This document shows positions 55,410 to 64,000 of a DNA stretch of 64,000 nt, piece after piece. This stretch comes from Asterella californica (Eukaryota > Streptophyta > Marchantiopsida > Marchantiales > Aytoniaceae), in NCBI GenBank assembly GCA_036924285.1, contig JAYKYS010000018.1, forward strand, positions 2,418,001-2,482,000, given 5' to 3'. Both the position numbers and the translations under genes were made by a program. Within the stretch, counting starts at the first letter, position 1. Each line of letters begins with the position of its first letter. The notes below the pieces were generated by a model that saw only the letters and a list, made by a program, of their open reading frames with translations, was not told the origin of the DNA and made no database searches.

Positions 55410-58400
55410 TCAGTGGTGTGAATATACACCAAGTTCAAGTCTCAATTTTTGAAACTTATCTGAAGACAAAGGCTTGGTGAATATATCAGCAGTTTGGTCA
55501 TAAGTTGTTACCCATTGAGTACCAACCTCCCCTGAAATTATTTTCTCCCTGATGAAGTGGACTTGCACTTCAATGTGCTTTGTTCTAGCATGGTGCATTG
55601 GGTTTTTCGTCAATGTTATTGCACTCATGCTATCAGTCCAGATTACTGTTGGAGTGTCTTGGTTGACACCTACATCCTCCAACATCCATCTGAGCCAAAT
55701 GGCCTCTCGTGCTGCATTACACAGGCCACGATATTCTGCTTCAGAGGAGGATAAAACAATAGTTGGCTGCTTTTTACACTGCCAAGTGATGGCACCTCCT
55801 CCCAGCATAAATGCAAATCCAGACATTGATTTACGATCTGTTGAATCGCCTACCCAATCAGCATCTGTAAATCCAACAAGTCCAAGTGACTTATCTGAGC
55901 TATATCTGAGCCCATAACTGGTAGTTCTCTTGAGGTAGCGTAAAATTCTCTTTGCTGCCCTCATATGCATAATTATGGGAGACTCCATATTCTGACTGAG
56001 TTTACTGACTGCATACGAAATATCTGGTCTTGTAGTGACAGCCAGATAAATTAACTTCCCGATCAGCTTCTTGAACTCTGTTGCATCTGCACGCTCATTA
56101 TCACTAGAAGAACTTTGCCACTCCTTCGAGATAATCATAGGAGTAGGCGCATGCTTGCATTTCTCCATCTGGAAATCCTGAAGTATACTTTCTGTGTATC
56201 TTGCTTGAGAGAGGTATAACATTTTGTTGTGTTCTAGAAACTGAACTCCAAGACAAAAGCTGAGAAGTCTAGATCCTTCATATCAAACTCTTGCATTAAA
56301 GCTTGCTGAATCTTTTTTACTCCTCCTTGATTACTTCTGGATATTATCAGGTCATCCACATACAGTAACAGTAACACAATACCTTGAGAAGTAATCAAAA
56401 CATAGAAGTTTGGATCACCTCTAGTAGGAGAGAAGCCTTGGTGCTTCAAGAAAGTGTCGATGCTTGTGTACCAAGCTCTTGGAGCTTGTTTGAGGCCATA
56501 CAATGCCTTGTGCAGCTTGCACACTAACTGTTCACCTGCTTTACTAACAAACCCAGGTGGTTGCTGCAAGTAGATATCTTCTTCAAGAATCTCATTAAGA
56601 AATGCATTCTTAACATCCATTTGTAAACACTTCCAACCATGTCGTTTTGCAAGAGCACAAAGAACTCGAATGGAGTTAAGTTTTACCACAGGTGTGAAGG
56701 TCTCTTGAAAATCTTCTCCTGCAGTCTGCAAATAATCTTTTGCAACAAGGCGAGCCTTGTATCTCTCAATAGTTCCATCCGCATGTCTCTTGATCTTATA
56801 AGCCCACTTACAGCCAAATGCTTTCCTGTTTGTTGGAAGAGGTACTAGGCTCCAGGTTGCATTGTTGAGTAATGCATCATATACTTCCTGCATAGCACGT
56901 CTCCATTGATCTTTACTGAAAGCCTCCTTGAATGTAATAGTTTCTCCATCATCTTGAGCTTCAGCCATGAGAATATAATCCTCTAGCCTTGCAGGAACCT
57001 TCCTTGTTCTGATAGGTCTCCTTGGTTGAGAAGCAAGATTCGAATCTGGAGTAGTCCGGTGTATGAGAGGCGAATCTGCTGTAGTTGGACCTGATTCAGT
57101 AACTTCTACTTGTGTAGATGGCGTAGATGGTGGTTCTAGCTGAGCTTGAGCTTCCTCTTCATGATTCTCTGAAGTAGGTGTTTGGATTGAGAGAGGTGGC
57201 AGGTCAAAAAGATGGTGTTGTGAGTTTCGAGATGGAGGGACCTCTAAAAACACTACATCTCGACTGATGATGATCTTTCTTGCAGCACTCAACAGTCTAT
57301 ATCTCTTTTCTCTTGCTGGATATCCTATGAATGTACAGATATGAGATCTATCATCAAACTTTTGGAGTAATTTTCGAGGAGTTGTAGCATATGCTTTACA
57401 TCCAAAAATTCGTAGGTTAGAGAGGTCTGGTTTCTTCCTTGTGAAAGCTTCGAATGGAGTTTTGTTGTTCACAGCATTTGTTGGACTTCTGTTGAGAAGG
57501 TAGACCGCAGTATTCACAGCTTCACCCCAAAGATTTTTTGGAAGATCTTGCTCAAGAAGAAGACTTCTTGTCATCTCCACGACAGTTCTGTTCTTTCTTT
57601 CAACCACTCCATTTTGCTGAGACGTGTAAGCTGTAGTCAACTGCCGCAGTATCCCCTTCTGTCAGCAGCCTTGGAAGTAAACTCTCCTCCTCTATCACTT
57701 CGCAGACTCTTCACTAGTTGTCCAGTCTGTCTTTCCACCATGTTAACAAGCTGTTGAAGATTTGAGAGTGCTTTAGACTTTCTTAATAGGAAGAAAATCC
57801 ATGTATCTCGAGAAGTCATCAACAACCAGCATAAAGTACTTAGAACTTCCAAGCAAAATAGTCTCAATAGGTCCACAGAGATCTGTATGTAGCAGCTGAA
57901 GGATTTCTGTTGCTTGTGTTGCAGTAGTTTTGAAGAACTTCCTTCGAGTCTGTTTAGATCTAAGGTAAACTTCACACGGAGTGTTAACAGAGACTAGTTT
58001 CGAAACACCAAGGGGCAAGTCTTCATGAAACAACTTATGCATTTTTGATAGTGTAAGTGTCCAAGTCGAAGATGCCATAACCGGCTCGTATTTGTTACAG
58101 CAGCTAGAACTAAATGTAAGGCTTGTAACTCATACAAGTGGTCAACCTTCAGCCCTGTAGCTACCACATATCCTTGATCGAGAATGGAACATCCTTGTGC
58201 ATCAAATGACAGCTGAAACCCATTTGCAGCAAGTTTACCAACACTCAAAAGATTATGCACTACACCAGGTACAAACCAGACATCTCCAATGGTTCTTATC
58301 TGACCTAAAGGTAGCTTAATACAGATGTTACCTTCCCCTTGGACTTGGTAGCCCTTACCATCACCCTGTCGTATCTTTGATCCATTTAGAGGATGAAAAT

Positions 58401-59320
58401 CTTGAAACCACTCCTTCTTTGATGTGATATGATTTGATGCTCCAGAGTCAATCCACCATTGTTGGTCATGTGCGTCTGTATACATGACAGTGAAGAACAG
58501 CTTTTCTTCATAGGTCTGTACGAAGTTACCTCTGTTGTTGGTGTTGGAACGTTGATCAAATGTCTTCTTTCGGCACTCATACGCGAAGTGCCCACGTTTT
58601 TTATAGTAGTTACAATTTTTTGGTTTTGGTTTGTTGGAGTTGCCCTCTGAGTCACGTTTATTGAACTTGCCTCTCTTGTTGTTTCTATGCTCTTTCTGTT
58701 TTGATTGCGAGTCTTGAGGTCTACCATGCTTATGATCTCTCCTCTTGGAGAAGAAAGCAGCATCAGTTGTGGTAGTTGCTTGAGTTGACTTGATCTCGAT
58801 ATTCATAGCTTCTTGCAAAGCTAGTGTCTGCAGTTCTTCAAATGAGACAGGCTCCTTGCGTACATCCACTGCTTTGACAAAGTGCTCGTATGATTCTGGT
58901 AAGATCTGGAGCACTATCAGTACCAAGTCGTCCTCGTCTATACCTCCACCCAGATTCTTCAGTTGTTGTAGCAACCCTTTAACAGTATTGAAGTGCTCTT
59001 CGAGAGATATGCTTGCAACCATTTGCAAAGTGTTTAACATTCTGCGTAGAATTCTCTTCCTCCCTCGAGCAGCTCCTTCGTGCTTCTTGGTGAATGTATC
59101 CGAAGCATCTTTAGAAGTTTTAGCCTCCAAGATATCCATGACTTCCGAGTCTTTTATGGTCATCTTGATGATGCAAGTGCTTGTTGATCTCTTTTGTTCC
59201 AAGCTTTGACAGTAGCTGGTGATTCGATAGATCTTTCTTCCTCACCCAACACTATGTCCCATAAGTCGTAGTTCTGAAAAATGGCTTGAACCTAGAAACA
59301 CCATATTGGATAGTTCGTGC
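55410..59320 (-). pseudogene. Copia-3 gag-pol (broken)
   Basis: The gag N-terminus (HKLDSTNYPIW, YDLWDIVLGEEE) lies at about 59,330-59,240 in a frame broken before the main gag frame 59202-57994. A knuckle-like CNYYKKRGHFAYEC at about 58,610 has the second Cys changed to Tyr. Protease is WWIDSGASNHIT (about 58,460), and the integrase zinc region and core follow in three frames to 57,500 (NGVVERKNR). RT in frame 57640-56234 includes MDVKNAFLNEILEED and YVDDLIIS. RNase H is in frame 56222-55410 (DADWVGDSTDRKSMSGF, SSSEAEYRG). Frameshifts near 58,000-57,970, 57,640 and 56,235 inactivate it. Confidence 0.9.
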
Positions 59321-59856
59321 TATCCAACTTATGATGATCATGAAGTAAGTTATCACTAACGTTAACCATCGATAGAAAGTAAAGTAGGTGGGAAAAATCT
59401 AGAACTCTCCAAAGTGGTTGTGGAGGTGGAAGTATTGTCTATATTGTTAATCTCTGCATTCTCGTCCAGCACGGCAAAAATCTCAGAAACGCGAAAATAG
59501 ACCGTTAAGGCCTTCAAAAGTGCAGTCAAAGTTTCGTTGACCAAGGGTTCTCCAAAGTGTAACTTCCTTATACGAGGTCCGTTTGGGTCGAAAGTTGAAC
59601 CGTTGGAAAGCTCTTTGCAAATCCCTTACACAAAGGTGGAGCTTTTGAGTAAGAGATTTGCAAGGGATTTTATTAACCTCAAATCCACTCTCAGATTTGT
59701 CTAATTCGATCTCTTTTCCCTCCAAAAACATAGTCAAAAGTGGTTTGACCGGAAATTTTCGTCTTCTTTCTCACTTTTCAGTTGAAGATAGTGTGCTCAC
59801 TCTATGTCTTTTCCACTCTCTGGTTCCTCAGTCTCCTTGCTAATGCTCGTACCTAA

Positions 59857-59868
59857 GCTCTGATACCA
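59857..59868 (-). other. Copia-3 primer-binding site (initiator Met-tRNA)
   Basis: TGGTATCAGAGC on the minus strand, directly after the LTR. Confidence 0.9.
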
Positions 59869-60061
59869 TGTTAAAGAAGTAAACCAAGTGAATACTCTCC
59901 ACTGTGGAAGATATATCAATAAAAGGATCAGTCGGCTCATCATCTCTCAAGAGGAGGTTGTTATATACTCTAACCTATGGACAAGAGGTTAGTCACTAGT
60001 CAGTCATTAGTGATAGAGATGTGCCTATAGAGGTGACTATAGACTAGACACTATCTTAACA
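59869..60061 (-). repeat. Copia-3 5' LTR
   Basis: 193 bp, TG...CA, next to the initiator Met-tRNA primer-binding site. Confidence 0.9.
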
Positions 60062-60066
60062 AATTT

Positions 60067-63000
60067 TGCTGAGTAGAAAACACCACAGTTGGAAATTAAC
60101 AAGACTGAAATATATGAAATTTCACATCGCCTCCAGAAAAACGAAGATCAAGTATCACCACTAATTTAACTAGTACATGATCATCCAATGGACATTCTCG
60201 TCTTAACAAAATACCTAAAAATCGGAGCAGATCCATCCAGATGAATTTATGGTACGGGGTGTCATTAGATCTATTGTAATGGTTTAAGAATATTGCGTGT
60301 CAAGTCAATTATCTTCGCCTTACCTTCTGCTCTTTCAAAGAGTTTTAGTGGTTGCACCTGAAACCTTCCTCTATTGCATATCATATTCAATAGAGGAGAT
60401 GATACTGAATATGATATGCATGCTCTATCGACTTCGGGGAATTTTTGCTCTCTTTATGATACCAAAATATTTGTACTTTTTAAGTTGGTCAAATAATTTA
60501 AATAATTTATATTATTATATATTACCTTGCATGAGTAGCAAGACTTAACCATAAATGAAAGAAGTCCAAACATGCCTTTGAGAATATAATTGTGGTAACC
60601 TGCTGAACTCATTTAATAATTTAACTAACAGATTAATTTATTACTTAACCGTTCTGGACAAAAAAATTAAATAATAAATTAAACAGTTGTGCATATTCTT
60701 TTCTTCCGAACTTGGAAGAAGTGAATAATATACATGCTTGATGAATTTCTGGGAAACTTTTACTCTCTTAATAATATAAGTTTAAATATATGAGTTAAAT
60801 AATAATTATATGTTAAGTAAAATAATTAAACTATTATGTAATTAATATATGTTAGCTGGACCAACAGCTGTGGAATGAGCCAGACTTAACCATAAGTGTA
60901 AAGGGTCCAGATGCGCCTTGAAGGTTAGAAGTGCGGTAGTTTGTTCAACTCAAATAATCAATTAATCGATAGTTTAATTTATTATCTAATCTTTTTTAAC
61001 AGAAGAGTTAGGTAATAAATTAAACCTCCTGTTCATATTCCACTCTTCTGAATTTTGGAAGACATGGACAATATGCATAGTGCTCTGAACTTGTTGCTCC
61101 TGATTGTTCTAGCTTGTTAGCTAGCCTGGATTGGACAAAGAGTGCATGTCAAAGTTTCAAATGAGATGTTATTGATGTATGCTGAATCTACGCTACAGGA
61201 CACAAGAATATGCATGCAACGTGCACTTCTCGCTGAGGAGAAGAAGACAATATGCATCTGAACTCCTCTCATCAGCGAGGAGGAAGAAAAGAACAGATAG
61301 GAAAGCTGATAGGTGATCAAGCTGGTAACAGTTTACTTCAAAGATCTCGGCACATTAGTTTTGTTTTGTCTTTTTTGGTCTTTTTATTATTTATTATCAC
61401 CATGCTGCAATTAGATGGTAATTAGCATCAAGTATTAATCTTTATGGCACCAACTAATCAAATATTATATTTGTGTCTCATTGTCACAAGTTCATCTTTC
61501 TTTCCACCCCATTAACCACTCTATAAACTATTCATAGTAAAATGAGAAAATCAAAGCAAAGATAAGTCGATTCTTTCGGAAAGAAAAGAGAGAATTTAAA
61601 TTCTTTATTTTTCTATTCGGAAATTACTCCGCAGCGGGAGTAATTTTAATTTTGTTCTTGAGTTAAGGTTCTATTGTTCGTTTCAAGCCAGTCTGCATCC
61701 AGATGATTCTTTCTTGTTATTCTTTAAGGTATAAAAGACTCAATTTATTCATTCTCTTTGAAGCATTCAAAGTGCAAAATTAGATTCAGTTTTTTTTCTC
61801 TCGAGTTGTCTTTCCTCAGTTCCTCTTCTCAGTTTATTATATACCACTGGATAATATTTTTCATGTCACTGTAATCTACTCTTCTTGTGGATTATAATCA
61901 ATAAGTAACATGAGTCTTCATTACTTCACGCTTTTCCTTTTCCTTTGCGTATCGCAAAAACCTCAGGTTGCATGCATATTCTTAGTTTTCTTTGCAACTA
62001 TAACTAATGCCAAGAGCGAATCTCAAATCTTTTTTTAATAAAAACATGAAGAGTGGACTAGAAGTGGAGCCTAAACTAACAGTTTTATTCGAATATTTGC
62101 TCCTTGCGGCACAAACTTTCAATTGCAGTTTTATTTAGGACTTATTCTTTGTATGACACGGATTTTTGTTCAAGAATCTTGTGATATTTCATACTTGCCG
62201 ATGAAGACTCTGAACTACAAAATTTTTAATATCTTTTCTATTTACAGCACAAGACTTGTGCTTTACTTGACACATGAAAGAAAACTGCAACTGAAGTGTT
62301 TTCGACCTGATTTCAATAAAAACTATGAGCGAATGGCCATTTTTATTTAACAACACTTGATGATTCATCACCAAACCTTTAGCTGGGAAAATGTAGTCGT
62401 AAATGTAGTTTTTGTATATTCGACTATATTGTCCAAGATAAGGTTTATGATTCCAAGTTCTCTTGAAAAATCAAAGGATAACTAAAAGGATCACCAATCT
62501 AAAACTAAAAGGATAAATCAAAGGATAACCCCCAGGGAAGATCTTGAGCTAATCAGGCCCAAAGTTCCAAACGCAGATTCTGAAAGTAATTCTGGACGAA
62601 ATTAAACTCAAAAGTGGTGAGAAATGAATCCAAGAACGTTGTTCGTGAGGGTAAAGAAACTAACATGATGTCTCCCAGGTTTCAGAATATTAAATAGCAT
62701 GTATTGTAGTAAGTTACATAATGCTCGAAAGAACGATGTAAATATCGAAAAATGATAAACAATATCTACCTACTCAGTCCGAAACAAAACTCTAGTTTCC
62801 AGAAGTTTCTTCTGTGTGAAGAGTCTTCCAACTTCACAGTAAAGTATTATAGTTATCAAGCCCTGCCTCGATATCGCGAGCACATGCCAAACATCTTCTC
62901 ATCTTCTCATGGTTTTTATTCACCTCAAGCTTAATTTATTACCTAGTAACCTTGTAATGAGAAGACTTAGGTAATTAACTGAAATATTTATTAAATATTA

Positions 63001-64000
63001 TAGATAATCGATAACATGCCAGATTTATACAGTTGGAGACTCGTTGTTATAGACTTCACATATGGATTTTCTGGGACTTTTCTGTATTTCTCTGTACGGC
63101 TAATATTTATCGATTATAGATTATAGTTGATTTTAAATAAAATTTCTGTACAATAGCTATATCTCTTTCGATAAAAAATACCAAACAAAAGTTCCCCAAA
63201 GGTGGTTTAGCATGCTTATTATTCTCAAGTACTTTCGTACACCCATTCCTATGCTTTGTGTAAGAAAGTGAGTTGAGTGCTAAGTATTAGAGAGTCAGTC
63301 ATCTCTAAGGAGTGGAGGGTTTAGGGTGCCCCAAATGATTTTTGGTCAGAAGAGGACTCGTCAGTCTGGGTGGGGTTGGGTTTCTCGTTATTTGAATGTT
63401 TAAATGTGGAGAGTTACGTTTGGACTTCTTGTGATTAGAACCCCTCCATATTCTATTTCCTGTTTGTGCGTCGCGTTTGCTTGTGTGTTGACGCTTGATG
63501 TTTGGAGTAAGTTCAGTAGTGAGACTGGAGTTACGGACCAGTCAGACTATCTTTGTTTCTCTCCCGGTGAGGTTGGACTAGCCGATCAACAGACCGCGAG
63601 AGGTTGCATGTGATGATGACATGTACAAGTTGTCCTTACCATGACCGTCCTAGTAGGGGATAGGTGAGCTCAGTAGGAGCGGGGTTAGGCAAGTTGTGGT
63701 TACGGTGATGACAAAGATTTTGACATTCTGGTTGGAGAGTGTGTTCACGAGATTCTATCATCACGGAGTTCCTGGGAGGTTCTGGTGGAGACTTCTCGGA
63801 TAGTGGGTATACACAGAGTGGGGTGAGGTACCGACTATTTATATCATTGCCGTCGGTTGTTCTAGAGGACGAGTTAGACGCAGACAATGCATTTTCTGGT
63901 GGTGAGTCTAGTGTCGTCACACCGTTGTTGTGGGACAGGACGAGATCTGCGAGACCACGAAGGGGCCACGACGTTACTTGAGTACGGTGAGTACCATTGA
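60067..64000. other. AT-rich intergenic region to the window end
   Basis: No gene recognised. A diverged direct duplication lies at 60,480-61,040 (see repeat entry). A related inverted repeat is at about 62,934-62,976. From about 63,300 GC content rises and two frames are open on the plus strand (63,404-63,613 and 63,739-63,981, the latter 80 codons and acidic), but neither resembles a known family. Confidence 0.45.
60541..61030. repeat. Diverged direct duplication, about 342 bp apart, each copy with a stem-loop
   Basis: AGACTTAACCATAA starts both copies (about 60,541 and 60,883). Each later contains an AATTTATTA...TAATAAATT inverted repeat: arms at about 60,631-60,648 with 60,667-60,684, and 60,972-60,989 with 61,008-61,025. 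Confidence 0.55.

Larger units (their letters stand above)
55154..60061 (-). mobile_element. Copia-3 LTR retrotransposon
   Basis: Left LTR 55154-55396 (243 bp) and right LTR 59869-60061 (193 bp), with a perfect target duplication AATTT (55149-55153 and 60062-60066). The PBS GCTCTGATACCA (59857-59868) touches the right LTR, and the polypurine tract AAGAGGGGG (minus) touches the left. The left LTR is about 50 bp longer because a GTGACTATAGA-type repeat has expanded. Confidence 0.94.

Noticed and set aside
1..64000. CRISPR arrays, bacterial operons or organelle DNA
   Set aside because: No regularly spaced repeats of CRISPR type, no ribosome-binding-site-led gene strings, and no rRNA or organellar genes; introns and LTR elements indicate nuclear DNA.

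Overview
This window looks like nuclear DNA from a land plant. The evidence is a xyloglucan endotransglucosylase/hydrolase (XTH) gene with canonical GT-AG introns, plant-type Copia and Gypsy retrotransposons primed by initiator Met-tRNA, and a spliced U-box/ARM-repeat gene. The U-box variant and the mixture of repeat families made me think of a bryophyte, possibly a liverwort, but that is an inference from memory and is not proven by the sequence. Gene density is very low: two host genes look intact in 64 kb and most of the rest is transposon debris, as in a pericentromeric, sex-linked or otherwise poorly recombining region.

Layout. 1-1.7 kb holds the 3' part of a decayed LINE (+). 2.0-15.2 kb is a composite Gypsy block on the minus strand. 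It contains LTR-like repeats at 2.0-3.2, 12.8-13.2 and 13.7-15.2 kb, a pol relic (3.2-8.5 kb) interrupted by a 914-bp solo LTR, a twin-ORF module (10.4-10.85 kb) and a second gag (11.1-12.8 kb). 16.3-17.85 kb is an unassigned unit with a TATA box, 102-bp tandem repeats, a 123-codon ORF and a tRNA-like mini-fold. A P450 3' fragment (18.3-18.5 kb) and a hairpin-rich satellite (18.5-18.9 kb) follow. 19.2-26.6 kb is a spliced DDE transposase-like gene (-) split by Copia-1 (21,623-26,497, duplication CTCCG).

30.4-34.1 kb (+) is a five-exon gene predicted to encode about 955 residues: an N-terminal helical bundle, a U-box and about 12 ARM repeats. 36.9-39.4 kb is a Gypsy relic (+) whose promoter carries a heat-shock-element array and which has a second copy of the twin-ORF module next to its gag. 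41.0-42.7 kb (-) is the four-exon XTH gene. Copia-2 (44,194-49,167) and Copia-3 (55,154-60,061, duplication AATTT) are complete but inactivated insertions (-). A Gypsy gag relic (51.1-52.1 kb) and an inverted-repeat element (52.5-53.8 kb) lie between them. The final 4 kb is AT-rich with no gene I recognise.

How it fits together. The XTH should act in the cell wall, and the U-box/ARM protein is probably a ubiquitin ligase, possibly in signalling or defence. The rest records nested insertion and decay. The most unusual material is (a) a two-ORF module shared by two Gypsy relics, with a stop codon at the same place in both; (b) heat-shock-type motifs about 145 bp upstream of TATA boxes in two different LTR-like promoters; and (c) a compact tRNA-like fold with a perfect acceptor/T-arm helix.
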